Shown: positions 27,002-36,985, counted from the stretch's first letter. The stretch is 64,000 nucleotides of DNA from Lutimonas saemankumensis (GCF_020171465.1 NZ_JAIUZR010000003.1:558001-622000), one strand, 5' to 3'. The notes: generated by a model from the sequence alone, not told the origin. Made by a program: numbers and translations.

Positions 27002-28267
27002 ATGAAAAATCAAATCTTGTTACTGGTGGCTCTTTTCATGTGTACGGTAACATTCGCTCAAAAGGATGAAATTAAGGCTGCCGAAAAAGCCATCAAAAAA
27101 GATGATTATGCTGCGGCACAAGCTCAGATTCAAAGTGCTGAATCATTGATTGCAAATGCAGATGACAAAACCAAAGCAAAATTTTACTACCTGAAAGGTG
27201 AAACTTATGCCGGATTGGCAAAAACGGACCCTTCTGCAGAGAACTATGACCAGGCTGCATCATCGTTTAATGCATTATTTGATGTTGAGGAGAAATTAGG
27301 ATCGAGCAAATATACAACCATGGCAGAACCTACGTTGAATACGATGATTTCTGAGGTTTCAGCAAAAGGAATCAAATCTTACCAGGACAAAAATTACGAA
27401 GCTGCCAAAACAGAATTGCATCAGGTTTACAGTTTGAGCCCAAGAGATACTGTTTATTTGGAATATGCTGCAAATGCTGCCTACATGGCAAAAGATTTTG
27501 ATCTTGCTTTAGATTACTTTACCACCCTGAAAGATTTGGGTTATACTGGAATTGCAACAGAATACACAGCCGTTAATGTTGAAACAGGAGAAAGAGAAAA
27601 TATGGGTTCCAAGGCTCAAATGGACCTTATGGTAAAAGCTGGTTCTTACTCAGACCCAAAAGAGATAACCTCTGAATCCAAGCAACCAACCATCATCAAG
27701 AACATAGCTTTTGTTCACGTGGAAAAAGGCGATACTGAAAAAGCCATTGCGGCTGTTAAGGACGCAAGAAAAGTTGCGCCGGAAGATGTTGCGCTTATTT
27801 TAACTGAGGCGAATCTTCAGATCAAATTGGGTAACAGAGACGAGTTTGCGAGTTTGATGAGCCAGGCAATTGAATTGGACCCTACAAACCCAACCTTGTA
27901 TTTCAATTTGGGTGTGATTGCTGGAGAGCAGGGAGAATCTGAAAAATCAAAGGAGTATTATAAAAAGGCCATTGAATTAGATCCTGATTATGTTGACGCT
28001 TATATCAATCTGGGATCTGCTATTTTAGAGGATGACAAGGTATTGGTTGAAGAAATGAATAAAAGCCTGAATGATTTTGACAAATACGATGAGATAAAAG
28101 CAAAACAGATTGCCTTGTACAAAGAAGTTATTCCTGTTTATGAGAAAGCGTATAGCTTAAGACCAAACGATCTTGATACGATCAGAACCTTAATGAGCCT
28201 GTATGAAAATACTGAAATGAACGATAAGTTCCAGGCCATGAAGGAAAAGTATGATTCGATGAAATAA
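27002..28267 (+). CDS. Secreted tetratricopeptide-repeat protein
   Basis: 421 residues with a signal peptide (CTVTFAQ near residue 20). Several TPR units are visible: AEKAIKKDDYAAAQAQIQSAE at the start (in shorter pieces), KNYEAAKTELHQVYSLSP, KDFDLALDYFTTLKDLGY, GDTEKAIAAVKDARKVAPE, and a classic pair around NPTLYFNLGVIAGEQGESE with KAIELDPDYVDAYINLGSA. No enzymatic motif. It is likely a periplasmic scaffold; its regular position after gyrA in flavobacteria suggests co-transcription, not a shared function. Confidence 0.85.
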   Translation: MKNQILLLVALFMCTVTFAQKDEIKAAEKAIKKDDYAAAQAQIQSAESLIANADDKTKAKFYYLKGETYAGLAKTDPSAENYDQAASSFNALFDVEEKLGSSKYTTMAEPTLNTMISEVSAKGIKSYQDKNYEAAKTELHQVYSLSPRDTVYLEYAANAAYMAKDFDLALDYFTTLKDLGYTGIATEYTAVNVETGERENMGSKAQMDLMVKAGSYSDPKEITSESKQPTIIKNIAFVHVEKGDTEKAIAAVKDARKVAPEDVALILTEANLQIKLGNRDEFASLMSQAIELDPTNPTLYFNLGVIAGEQGESEKSKEYYKKAIELDPDYVDAYINLGSAILEDDKVLVEEMNKSLNDFDKYDEIKAKQIALYKEVIPVYEKAYSLRPNDLDTIRTLMSLYENTEMNDKFQAMKEKYDSMK

Positions 28268-28286
28268 GAAATAAATACTGATGAGG

Positions 28287-28320
28287 AAAAGCTATTGCAA
28301 TTATGTGATAGCTTTTTTTT
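28287..28320. terminator. Bidirectional terminator after the TPR gene
   Basis: Stem AAAAGCTAT (28287-28295) with ATAGCTTTT (28308-28316) and a 12-base loop, followed by further T. It lies between the TPR gene and the convergent propeller-like gene. Confidence 0.82.
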
Positions 28321-28326
28321 TGCCTT

Positions 28327-29208
28327 TTAGTCGTTTAGATCGTAGGTGTAGATATTACCCCCAAAAAGGCCTTTAAAATTTTCATCGGCAATGACCAGGG
28401 TAGAGTCGTTATAAAATGTAATTGCCTCTTTTTGAGTTATTAAACCGAGATCTATTTCTTTTAAATCACCGGAGAAAAAATCATCTTTTTCCCAATTCTC
28501 GAAGAGCCAGATTTTGTTTGAACCCAAAAGGGCAAGCTTTTTACGATTTGGGCTCAGGGCTGCCCCGGTAATCCAGCATTGGTATTTTCCTGCCTTACAG
28601 GTTTGAAAGCTACTTACTTTTTGTGCCTTTTGATTGGATGCATAATCTTCCATACGGTAGAGATTCGTCAATCCATCGAAGGGTTTTGTACGATTCTTGG
28701 TAAACAGATACAATCTCCCCTTATAAAAGACAAAAGCTTCAAGGTCGAAATTTTTTAGGCTGTCCTTAGGGTTGCCAAGATTCTGGTCGATAAATTTGAA
28801 TCTGATTATTTCCGCTTCCGTTTGAGCCGTCTTAAGATCTATTGGGTTCTCTATCTTGTAAATGGTCAGGTCCCTGCGATCATTTTTATTGTTGCCGAAA
28901 TCGCCTATAAAAAAATGTCCAAAGTCATCCTGGGTCAGATCCTCCCAGTCAATGTTTTTTGCGTTGATTATGTCTACGGACCTCACGAGCTTGCCCAACG
29001 TGTCAAGCTGGTGTATCTCCGTACTGTTTCCACTGTCATTGATGGCCCAAAGGTTCCCGTGTTTGTCGAATTCAATTCCTGAAATCTCCCCAAGTCGCTC
29101 ATCTACAGATAAGAGCTTATGGCTATAATTCAAATATACCTTCCAGATAATGATACCGAGGACTATAATGCTCGCAATTAAAAACCGATGCCGTTTTTTT
29201 ATTTTCAT
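28327..29208 (-). CDS. Membrane-anchored beta-propeller-like protein of unknown function
   Basis: 293 residues. An uncleaved N-terminal helix (about 8-26) anchors a periplasmic domain with repeated strand patterns such as GIEFDKHGNLWAINDSGN, DFGHFFIGDFGNNKN, ALSPNRKKLALLGSNKIWLF and STLVIADENFKGLFGGN, which look like blades of a beta-propeller (SdiA-regulated or esterase-like type). I cannot assign a named family. It ends against a terminator shared with the TPR gene. Confidence 0.68.
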   Translation of the reverse strand: MKIKKRHRFLIASIIVLGIIIWKVYLNYSHKLLSVDERLGEISGIEFDKHGNLWAINDSGNSTEIHQLDTLGKLVRSVDIINAKNIDWEDLTQDDFGHFFIGDFGNNKNDRRDLTIYKIENPIDLKTAQTEAEIIRFKFIDQNLGNPKDSLKNFDLEAFVFYKGRLYLFTKNRTKPFDGLTNLYRMEDYASNQKAQKVSSFQTCKAGKYQCWITGAALSPNRKKLALLGSNKIWLFENWEKDDFFSGDLKEIDLGLITQKEAITFYNDSTLVIADENFKGLFGGNIYTYDLND

Positions 29209-29250
29209 AATTTAAGCCAAGGGTTGATGAACTCAAGAAAAAGTATTTTG

Positions 29251-30021
29251 TTAAAAGATTTGCTTCATTACCCTTAATTTATGGGTATGTCTTTTTGTGT
29301 CAACATTATATATTCCGCTGGAATCTATTCTGTCAATTCTTACCTTTCCATGGCAATGGATGATGTAATTATTGGCCAGAAGAATTCCGCAATGTATGAT
29401 CTCACCTTCTTCATTGTCAAAAAATGCCAGATCTCCGGGTTCGCATTCTTCAATAAAACTCAGTACTTCTCCCTGGCTAGCCTGTTGATGGGCATCCCGG
29501 AACAACTGGTATCCGTTGATTCTGTATACCATTTGAGTAAATCCCGAACAATCCACACCTAAAGGAGTTCTGCCACCCCATAAAAATGGCGAATTCAAAA
29601 ATTTATAGGCCGTGAGGACCAAACTGGATTTTGGTTTTCTTCCATGAATTACTTCCCCTTCAAACTCAAGTTTTTGCTCGTTCATCACAAACTGGCCTGA
29701 TTCAAATTCGGGAAGTACCGCTCCAAGGGTCAGAATCTGAAGCTGATCTTTTTGATCATTGATATAAGTGGCCATTTCATTGGAAAAATGTTTTTCGCTC
29801 TCAGAAATCCTTTTAAATCGATCCTTATCAAGTGGGTAAACCTGTTTCTTAAGCACCCAGCCTTCATAAAAATCGTAGTCCATATGTATTTTAAGCCAAT
29901 CTGAATTCTCAAATATTACCTGAAAAACCTCGCCAAATAACAACTGTGAAACCATTTCACTTTGATCTGAGGGTTCTTTTCTGATTGCGATACAATTAAG
30001 ATGACAAATTCCGAATTCCAT
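29251..30021 (-). CDS. NlpC/P60 (C40) peptidase with N-terminal SH3-like domain
   Basis: 256 residues. An SH3-like region (about 1-65, RKEPSDQSEMVSQLLFGE) is followed by the NlpC/P60 domain with GGRTPLGVDCSGF (catalytic C158), GEIIHCGILL (H210) and the third polar residue near IIHCHGKV. The layout matches YkfC-type gamma-D-glutamyl-L-diamino acid endopeptidases that trim cell-wall peptides. There is no signal peptide, so it may act on recycled muropeptides in the cytoplasm. It is 33 bp after the thiolase gene. Confidence 0.88.
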   Translation of the reverse strand: MEFGICHLNCIAIRKEPSDQSEMVSQLLFGEVFQVIFENSDWLKIHMDYDFYEGWVLKKQVYPLDKDRFKRISESEKHFSNEMATYINDQKDQLQILTLGAVLPEFESGQFVMNEQKLEFEGEVIHGRKPKSSLVLTAYKFLNSPFLWGGRTPLGVDCSGFTQMVYRINGYQLFRDAHQQASQGEVLSFIEECEPGDLAFFDNEEGEIIHCGILLANNYIIHCHGKVRIDRIDSSGIYNVDTKRHTHKLRVMKQIF

Positions 30022-30054
30022 GCAGGCGGTTTAAATAAAACTTTGTGCTATAGA

Positions 30055-31230
30055 TTAAGGCAAGCTTATTACCATGGCGCTTGCACCACCGCCTCCGTTG
30101 CAAATCCCCGCAGCTCCCGTCTTACCATTATTTTGTTTTAAGACGTTTATCAGCGTCACGATGATCCTTGCCCCGGAACATCCCAGTGGATGGCCCAGTG
30201 AAACCGCTCCTCCATGAACATTTACCTTTGATGGATCCAGATTCAGTAATTTGATATTAGCGAGCCCCACAACCGAGAAGGCTTCATTCAACTCGTAAAA
30301 ATCAACCTGATCCTCACTTATACCTGCTTTACTCAAGGCTTTGGGCAGGGCCTTGGCCGGGGCCGTTGTAAACCATTCAGGTTCCTGAGAAGCATCCGCA
30401 TATCCGTTAATGACCGCCATGGGTTCCAATCCGAGCTCAACTGCTTTTTCCCTGCTCATGATAACCAAGGCTGCTGCTCCGTCATTCAGGGTAGAAGCGT
30501 TGGCCGCCGTAACGGTTCCTTCTTTACCAAACGCCGGCCTCAAATTGGGAACTTTATCTATTTTAATATTCTTGTATTCTTCATCTTCCGAGAGTACAAC
30601 GGGCTCTCCTCTTCGTTGTGGTATTTCAACCGGGATTACTTCTTCCTTGAATTTACCTGAAGCCCAGGCATCGGCCGATCTTTTATAGGATTCTATGGCG
30701 AAGGCATCCTGATCTTCACGGCTGAATTCGTATTTTTCGGCACAGGCATCCCCGCAGGTTCCCATATGTTTGCCGTCATACACATTGACAAGTCCATCCT
30801 TTAAAAGTCCGTCTTCTATATGAATATTTCCAAATTTCTGACCTTTTCTGCCATTCATATAATGCGGAATACTACTCATATTTTCCATTCCGCCTGCCAC
30901 TACAATTTCCGAATCGCCGCATTTTACAGCCTGAGCCGCAAAGGCAATTGATTTCATTCCGGAGGCACAGACCTTGTTAACCGTGGTACAAGGAACCGTG
31001 TCAGGAATCCCGGCATAGAGAGCTGCCTGTTTTGCAGGTGCCTGTCCTAATCCGGCCTGAACCACATTGCCCATAAACACTTCATCCACCAAATTTGGAT
31101 CCAGATCGATCTTTTTTAAGGCCCCTTTTATGGCGGCGGCTCCCAGTTTTGTAGCAGAAACTTCGGAAAGACTTCCTAAAAAACTTCCAATTGGAGTGCG
31201 TACAGCTGATACAATGACAACTTCTTTCAT
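30055..31230 (-). CDS. Acetyl-CoA C-acetyltransferase (thiolase)
   Basis: 391 residues, typical for thiolase II. The nucleophile is C88 in NKVCASGMKS, followed by GGMENMS, NASTLNDGAAALVIMS, the His of LNEAFSV, GGAVSLGHPLGCSGAR (catalytic His) and the C-terminal CNGGGGASA (acid-base Cys). It joins two acetyl-CoA or cleaves acetoacetyl-CoA; the short family form favours biosynthetic or degradative acetoacetyl-CoA use over long chains. No other beta-oxidation gene is adjacent. Confidence 0.93.
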   Translation of the reverse strand: MKEVVIVSAVRTPIGSFLGSLSEVSATKLGAAAIKGALKKIDLDPNLVDEVFMGNVVQAGLGQAPAKQAALYAGIPDTVPCTTVNKVCASGMKSIAFAAQAVKCGDSEIVVAGGMENMSSIPHYMNGRKGQKFGNIHIEDGLLKDGLVNVYDGKHMGTCGDACAEKYEFSREDQDAFAIESYKRSADAWASGKFKEEVIPVEIPQRRGEPVVLSEDEEYKNIKIDKVPNLRPAFGKEGTVTAANASTLNDGAAALVIMSREKAVELGLEPMAVINGYADASQEPEWFTTAPAKALPKALSKAGISEDQVDFYELNEAFSVVGLANIKLLNLDPSKVNVHGGAVSLGHPLGCSGARIIVTLINVLKQNNGKTGAAGICNGGGGASAMVISLP

Positions 31231-31465
31231 TTTATATAAACTTTTTTACGTGCTTTAAAGTGAATTACCCTGGGGTATCGTGTATATGCGAAAGTAATTA
31301 ATTTTAATGAGATTATCAGATATTACCTAAAATATAAGACCTTGGAAAAATGAGGTTTTTCATGAAAAGAAATTTTGTCCGCCAGGTGTTTCAACGGGAT
31401 CCGGAAGAAAATTATTAATAGGTTTATAAGTTGTTGAAATAATGCAGTTTTGAAGTATTATTTTT

Positions 31466-31473
31466 TACATTTG
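31466..31473 (+). promoter_or_regulatory. -7 box deciding the start of the HD-phosphohydrolase gene
   Basis: TACATTTG matches TAnnTTTG. It lies 19 bp before the ATG at 31492 and downstream of the in-frame TTG at 31450, so the shorter protein is the likely product. Confidence 0.5.
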
Positions 31474-31491
31474 GGTACGAAATCGATTTGT

Positions 31492-33549
31492 ATGAAGGAT
31501 GTTTTAAATAAATATTACCAGAATCACTCGTTGGTATATAAAATTATGCTGTTTATCGTAATGACCGTTACGGTGGTTTACCTTTTTCCTAAAGGGGGAC
31601 AGTTTAAATACGATATACAAAAGGGAAAACCCTGGCAATATGAGAATTTATATGCTCCGTTTGACTTTGCCATTCTTAAAACTGATGAAGATGTTCAGAA
31701 GGAGATTGAAGAAATTGAGGGAAATAAAAAACTGTTTTTTACCATACGTGAAGGAATCTACGAAAAAGTAGAAGAGAAATACTTGTCCAAAATCCTTTTG
31801 ATTCAGGAAGACTCTGCAGCGGCCGGATTAGGCAAAAACAGAATCAAAAATTTTGGGCTTGGATTCTTAAAGAAAGTTTACAAGACCGGATTCCTTAATA
31901 AATCGGACAATGAAAAAGTAATTAAAAACACGATCATAACGCTGAGAAAAGGTAATGAGGCAGAGGATATTCTATCTGACAAATTGTTCACTACCGAAAT
32001 GCTCGTCCCTGAGCTTCAGAAGTATTTTGACAAAACACGTTATCAGAGGCTGGAACAAAACTTCACGACCTTATTTTTTGAAATCCTGGAGCCCAATATC
32101 TTTTACGATGAAGAGTTTACACAAAAAGTGATAGACGAAGAGGTAAGGGGAATAACCATAAATAAAGGACTTGTTACCGATGGAGAAAGAATTATTGCAA
32201 AAGGAGATGTGGTTGAAGGGGAAAAATACGAAATACTGATCTCTTTGAAGAGTGAGTATGATTCACAACTCTGGAGCAAGTCAAATTACAACTGGATCGT
32301 ATTTGGTTATACCGTGCTCGTTGCATTGGTTCTCTTGATGCTCATGCTGTTTCTGCAGCGCTACCGGAAACATATATGGGAAAACAACACCAAGCTGACC
32401 TTTATCTTTTTTAATGTAATCCTTATCGTTTTCCTGGTAACAATTGTCCAGAAATACTGGGTGGATTATATTTATGTTGTGCCTGTTATTATACTCCCTA
32501 TTATATTTAAGGCGTTTTTTGATGCGAGACTAGGTCTGTTTGCTCATGTTATTACAGTTTTAATACTCGGGTTTATCGTTCCCAACAGTTTTGAGTTTAT
32601 TTTTCTTCAGATCATTGCCGGAATTGTAACTATATTAACCGTTTCTGAACTACACAGGAGAGCGAATCTGTTTTTTTCAATTATTAAGATTACCGGCGTT
32701 TATATTTTGGCCTACCTGGCCTTTTCGATCATTCAGGAGGGAAATGCAGAGCAGTTGAAACTTTCTTATTTTGTGATGTTTGCGCTGAACGGGGTACTTT
32801 CTTTTCTTTCCCTGTTTCTTATTTTGATCTATGAAAGGACCTTTAACCTGGTCTCTGATGTCTCCTTGCTGGAGTTGTCCAATACCAATTCAAAGCTACT
32901 AAGAGAGCTTAATGAAAAAGCACCCGGAACCTTTCAGCATTCCATGCAGGTGGCTAACCTGGCGGAGGCATCAGCCAATGAGATTGGAGCAAATGCCATG
33001 CTGGTCCGGACAGGGGCCCTGTATCATGATATTGGAAAAATGGTTAACCCAATGTACTTTATCGAAAATCAAAGTACCAATGTCAATCCACATAATGAAC
33101 TGCCTCCCCGTGATTCAGCGGATATTATTATCGGACATGTCTTAAAGGGAATTGAAATCGCAAAAAAGAACAGGCTGCCTGATCGTATCATTGATTTTAT
33201 TCGAACGCATCACGGGACGACTATTGTTTACTATTTTTATCGGAAACAAAATGATATAACTCCGGATCAGGTTGATGAAAAAGATTTTACCTATCCTGGG
33301 CCCATACCATTCTCAAAAGAAACGGCTATCCTTATGATGTGCGATGCCTGCGAGGCGGCTTCGAAGAGTATAAAGGAACCAACCGCCATGTTGATCGACG
33401 AACTGGTTGAGAAGGTAATCAATGGTCAGATGAACCAGGGACAGTATATGAATTCAAATATTACTTTTAAGGAGATTCAGACCATAAAAAAGGTAATCAA
33501 AAAGAAACTTCATAATATCTATCACTTAAGGATAGAGTACCCTGAATAG
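31492..33549 (+). CDS. 7TM-HD family phosphohydrolase (PgpH-like)
   Basis: 685 residues from the ATG at 31492. One N-terminal helix (about 18-36) is followed by an extracytoplasmic 7TMR-HDED domain (about 40-260), seven membrane helices (about 265-475), and a cytoplasmic HD domain with FQHSMQVANLAEASA, GALYHDIGKM (HD) and RTHHGTTIVYYFY. PgpH enzymes hydrolyse c-di-AMP; the HD signature supports this role here, though the diadenylate cyclase is not in view. An in-frame TTG at 31450 is possible but lies upstream of the -7 box. Confidence 0.93.
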   Translation: MKDVLNKYYQNHSLVYKIMLFIVMTVTVVYLFPKGGQFKYDIQKGKPWQYENLYAPFDFAILKTDEDVQKEIEEIEGNKKLFFTIREGIYEKVEEKYLSKILLIQEDSAAAGLGKNRIKNFGLGFLKKVYKTGFLNKSDNEKVIKNTIITLRKGNEAEDILSDKLFTTEMLVPELQKYFDKTRYQRLEQNFTTLFFEILEPNIFYDEEFTQKVIDEEVRGITINKGLVTDGERIIAKGDVVEGEKYEILISLKSEYDSQLWSKSNYNWIVFGYTVLVALVLLMLMLFLQRYRKHIWENNTKLTFIFFNVILIVFLVTIVQKYWVDYIYVVPVIILPIIFKAFFDARLGLFAHVITVLILGFIVPNSFEFIFLQIIAGIVTILTVSELHRRANLFFSIIKITGVYILAYLAFSIIQEGNAEQLKLSYFVMFALNGVLSFLSLFLILIYERTFNLVSDVSLLELSNTNSKLLRELNEKAPGTFQHSMQVANLAEASANEIGANAMLVRTGALYHDIGKMVNPMYFIENQSTNVNPHNELPPRDSADIIIGHVLKGIEIAKKNRLPDRIIDFIRTHHGTTIVYYFYRKQNDITPDQVDEKDFTYPGPIPFSKETAILMMCDACEAASKSIKEPTAMLIDELVEKVINGQMNQGQYMNSNITFKEIQTIKKVIKKKLHNIYHLRIEYPE

Positions 33550-33568
33550 TCACTAAAATAAATTTTTT

Positions 33569-33661
33569 ATGAAATTGAAAGGATCGATACTAATATTCCT
33601 AATAGGAACTATTACGATGTGGAGCCAGGAACTCATGATCCCGGTTGACACCCTGGATTAA
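33569..33661 (+). pseudogene. Frameshifted signal-peptide leader of the S10 peptidase gene
   Basis: From the ATG at 33569 a 30-codon frame encodes a good signal peptide (MKLKGSILIFLIGTITMWSQ) and then ELMIPVDTLD before TAA at 33659. The S10 peptidase body continues in another frame from about 33645. Removing one A near 33657 would join VDTL to VKTTHSSTIRG, the expected continuation. So the intact ancestor was one secreted protein, and the present sequence carries a +1 frameshift (mutation or sequencing error). Confidence 0.78.
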
Positions 33662-35060
33662 GACCACACATAGCTCAACCATCAGGGGGCAAAAAATAAA
33701 TTATACCGCACAAACAGGAACACAGCCCGTTTGGGACGAGGAAGGAAAGGTTATAGCAACCTTGCATTATACCTATTACAAAAGAAATATTCAGGGGTCC
33801 ATGGCTGGTAGGCCTCTGGTTATTTCTTTTAACGGAGGGCCGGGATCGGCCTCACTGTGGATGCATATGGCCTATACGGGCCCTAAACTATTGCGACTGG
33901 ATGATGAAGGATATCCTGTTCAACCCTATGGAATTGAGGATAATGAGTACTCAATATTAGATGTTGCCGATATCGTGTATGTCAATCCGGTAAATACAGG
34001 ATATTCAAGAACAGTTCCGTTAAAAGGTGAGGAAGTTAAGCGGGAGAAGTTTTTTGGGATCAATGCTGATATAAAATATCTTGCAGGTTGGCTAACAACT
34101 TTTGTCAACAGAAATAATCGATGGCTGTCCCCTAAATTTTTGATTGGGGAAAGTTATGGTGGAACGCGTGTTTCAGGGCTGGCACATGAACTTCAGCAGA
34201 GTCAGTGGATGTATCTCAATGGAGTTATTCTGGTGTCTCCCGCTGATTATAAATTCTTCAATTCGGATCCTGCCATCTCTTCCGCCTTGAATTTACCCTA
34301 TTTTACGGCGGCTTCATGGTATCATAAAATTTTGCCGCCTTCTTTACAAGAAAAAGATCTTTTAGAGATTTTGCCTGACTCAGAACGCTTTGCACTGGAT
34401 CATTTGATGCCGGCCCTGGCAAAAGGGGGTAGCCTCTCAACTGAGGACAAAACCGAAATCGCAAAGGAAATTTCAAAGTATTCCGGATTGGAAGTAAAGA
34501 CCATCCTTGATCATAATTTACACGTCCCAAAAGACTTTTACTGGAAGGAATTATTGAGAGAAAGAGAGGGGCATACCATTGGAAGACTGGATTCGAGATA
34601 TAAGGGAATCGATAAAATGCTTGCCGGAACCAAACCAGACTATAACGCCGCTATTGTTGCCTGGAATCACGCTTTTACTCCAGCGATCAATCACTATATG
34701 CGGAATTTTTTAAAGTTTGAAACGGATTTAAAATACAATGTATTTGGGCCTGTCCATCCCTGGGATCGACGAGACAATAATACCCGGGAAAATTTGCGTA
34801 AAGCCATGGCGAACAATCCCTATTTGAACCTTCTTTTTCAATCCGGATATTATGACGGGGCAACAACATATTTCAGCGCCAAATACACCATGTGGCAGTT
34901 AGACCGTGCCGGTAAATTACAGGACCGCATGGATTTCAAAGGGTACAGGAGCGGCCATATGATGTATTTACGAAGTGAAGATCTCGAAACAGCCAACAAG
35001 GACCTGAGAACCTTTATAAAAAAATCCACGGCAAAGAATAAACCTGCCAAATACGATTAG
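33645..35060 (+). CDS. S10 serine carboxypeptidase-like protein, body separated from its signal peptide
   Basis: 471 residues as an open frame from a TTG at 33645, which overlaps the displaced signal-peptide frame and is probably not a natural start. The S10 family signs are clear: PLVISFNGGPGSASLWMH (oxyanion region), GESYGGTRVSG with the nucleophile Ser, GYYDGATTYF with the acid Asp and YRSGHMMYLR with the His. Bacteroidota relatives are secreted peptidases of this size with an N-terminal signal peptide; here that peptide is encoded in another frame (33569-33661). Without frame repair the enzyme would stay in the cytoplasm or not be made. It follows the HD gene at about 20 bp. Confidence 0.82.
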   Translation: MTPWIKTTHSSTIRGQKINYTAQTGTQPVWDEEGKVIATLHYTYYKRNIQGSMAGRPLVISFNGGPGSASLWMHMAYTGPKLLRLDDEGYPVQPYGIEDNEYSILDVADIVYVNPVNTGYSRTVPLKGEEVKREKFFGINADIKYLAGWLTTFVNRNNRWLSPKFLIGESYGGTRVSGLAHELQQSQWMYLNGVILVSPADYKFFNSDPAISSALNLPYFTAASWYHKILPPSLQEKDLLEILPDSERFALDHLMPALAKGGSLSTEDKTEIAKEISKYSGLEVKTILDHNLHVPKDFYWKELLREREGHTIGRLDSRYKGIDKMLAGTKPDYNAAIVAWNHAFTPAINHYMRNFLKFETDLKYNVFGPVHPWDRRDNNTRENLRKAMANNPYLNLLFQSGYYDGATTYFSAKYTMWQLDRAGKLQDRMDFKGYRSGHMMYLRSEDLETANKDLRTFIKKSTAKNKPAKYD

Positions 35061-35100
35061 AGACAAAAATCCGGATCAGAATGAAACCGAATCGTTTAAA

Positions 35101-35129
35101 AGGGGACCAAGTTATGGTCTCTTTTTTTT
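35101..35129 (+). terminator. Terminator after the S10 peptidase gene
   Basis: AGGGGACCA (35101-35109), loop AGTTA, TGGTCTCTT (35115-35123), with two G-U pairs, followed by T to 35129. It separates the S10 gene from the DUF885 gene at 35156. Confidence 0.75.
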
Positions 35130-35155
35130 ATATTTAGGCTTCAAAAATAACATTC

Positions 35156-36985
35156 ATGTCTCAAAAAGTACTGATTTTGTTGATTTTCACGGTCCTGATG
35201 GTTGGCTGTAAGAAGGAATCGAATCAAAACCAAATAAAGAATCCCGGACTTGTCAAGGCGGAACTTAAAGTTTTGTTGGAGGATTATTTTTCAGAAAGCA
35301 TGAAGTTGGATCCTTTGGCGGCAACCAGTAACGGAATTCATACCTATAATGACCAGTTTCCGGATTACTTATCCAAAAGCTATAAGGATAGTGTGATTTC
35401 CTTTAACAAAAGATATCTGAAACGAGCTGAATTAATTGAAAGCAGATACCTGTCTCAAACCGATTCTGTTAGTAAAGCGGTACTGATCTGGAAGTTGAAA
35501 ATGGAGCTGAAGCGATTAGAGTTTAGAACAGAGCTGTTTCCTCTGGATCAACTCTCGGGCAAGAACCTTCTTATGGGGAAATTCGCAAGTGGCACAAGCG
35601 CCCAGCCTTTTAAAACGGTTGAGGATTATGAGAATTGGCTGAAGCGTCTGGATGGGTTTGTTCTTTGGCTTAGTGCAGCAGAGCAAAGAATGAAAGAGGG
35701 GGCAAGTATAAGATATATTCTACCGAGTTCTTTGATCATTAAAGTTGTTCCTCAATTACAGGCCATGACCGAAGAGAATGTTGAGGATCATCTCTTTTAT
35801 GCGCCGGTAAAGAATTTTCCTTCATCTTTTTCAAAGGAGGATAAAGAGCATTTAAAGGAGTCCTATACTACCATGCTTAAGGATAAATTGATCCCGGCTT
35901 TCAAGACATTACACGATTATGTGAGTAAAGTATACCTCGAGGCTGGAAGAAATTCAAGTGGAATTGACGCCATTCCAAATGGTAAGGAATTTTATGATTT
36001 TGCGATCCTGAATTATACCACGACGGACCTGTCAGCAGAAGAAATTCATCAAATGGGACTTGATGAAGTAGCCAGGATACTTGCCGAAATGGAAAAGGTA
36101 AAAGATGAAGTTGGATTTGAAGGGAGTATGACCGCGTTCTTTGATCATATCAGAACAAATGAGAAGTTAATGCCTTTTACATCAGCAGATCAGGTGATTC
36201 AAAATTTTGGCCGGATTCATGAAAATATGAAACCGAATTTGAAGAAATTGTTTTATGAGGCCCCAAAAACCAGGTTTGAAGTAAGAAGAACGGAAGCCTT
36301 CAGGGAGGCCTCAGCAAGCGCTCAATACAACCAGGGATCTTTAGAAGAAGACAGACCGGGTATATTTTATGTACCTATTCCGGATGCGTCAAAATACAAT
36401 ACGTTTTATGATGAATCTCTTTTTCTTCACGAGGCAATTCCCGGCCATCACTACCAGATTGCTTTGACCCAGGAAAATGATTCTCTTCCGGATTTTAGAA
36501 AAAACCTTTGGTTCAGTGCTTATGGTGAAGGTTGGGCCCTGTATGCCGAATCATTAGGCAAAGAACTGGGTTTGTACAAAGATCCTTACCAGTATTTTGG
36601 CATGCTCAACGCAGAGATGCACAGGGCCATCAGGCTTGTTGTGGATACCGGATTGCATTCAAAAGGCTGGACAAGAGAACAGGCCATTCAGTATTCCATG
36701 GATCACGAAGCGCTGACCGAACCCAGAATAACGAGTGAAGTGGAGCGATATATGGCACGACCGGGCCAGGCCCTTTCCTATAAAATCGGCCAGCTCAAGA
36801 TCATCGAATTGAGGAAAAGGGCAGAGGAGGAATTAGAAGATCAATTTGATTTGCGGTCCTTTCATCATGAGATATTGAAAACCGGATGTATTACCCTTTC
36901 AATTCTGGAGGAACAGATCGAATTCTGGATTAAATCGCAGCAACTTATTCTCGAAAATAATAAAATGCTAAAACAGGCTAACTAG
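35156..36985 (+). CDS. DUF885-family lipoprotein, putative zinc metallopeptidase
   Basis: 609 residues. The signal sequence ends in a lipobox VGCK (Cys at residue 18), so it is a predicted lipoprotein. The DUF885 core has LFLHEAIPGHHYQIAL (HExxxHH-type zinc motif) and YGEGWALYAESLGKELG (the conserved downstream Glu), then PGQALSYKIGQLKI. Family members act as peptidases or dipeptidases in the periplasm; the substrate is not known. A TATATTTA box about 25 bp upstream resembles the -7 consensus with one change. Confidence 0.88.
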   Translation: MSQKVLILLIFTVLMVGCKKESNQNQIKNPGLVKAELKVLLEDYFSESMKLDPLAATSNGIHTYNDQFPDYLSKSYKDSVISFNKRYLKRAELIESRYLSQTDSVSKAVLIWKLKMELKRLEFRTELFPLDQLSGKNLLMGKFASGTSAQPFKTVEDYENWLKRLDGFVLWLSAAEQRMKEGASIRYILPSSLIIKVVPQLQAMTEENVEDHLFYAPVKNFPSSFSKEDKEHLKESYTTMLKDKLIPAFKTLHDYVSKVYLEAGRNSSGIDAIPNGKEFYDFAILNYTTTDLSAEEIHQMGLDEVARILAEMEKVKDEVGFEGSMTAFFDHIRTNEKLMPFTSADQVIQNFGRIHENMKPNLKKLFYEAPKTRFEVRRTEAFREASASAQYNQGSLEEDRPGIFYVPIPDASKYNTFYDESLFLHEAIPGHHYQIALTQENDSLPDFRKNLWFSAYGEGWALYAESLGKELGLYKDPYQYFGMLNAEMHRAIRLVVDTGLHSKGWTREQAIQYSMDHEALTEPRITSEVERYMARPGQALSYKIGQLKIIELRKRAEEELEDQFDLRSFHHEILKTGCITLSILEEQIEFWIKSQQLILENNKMLKQAN

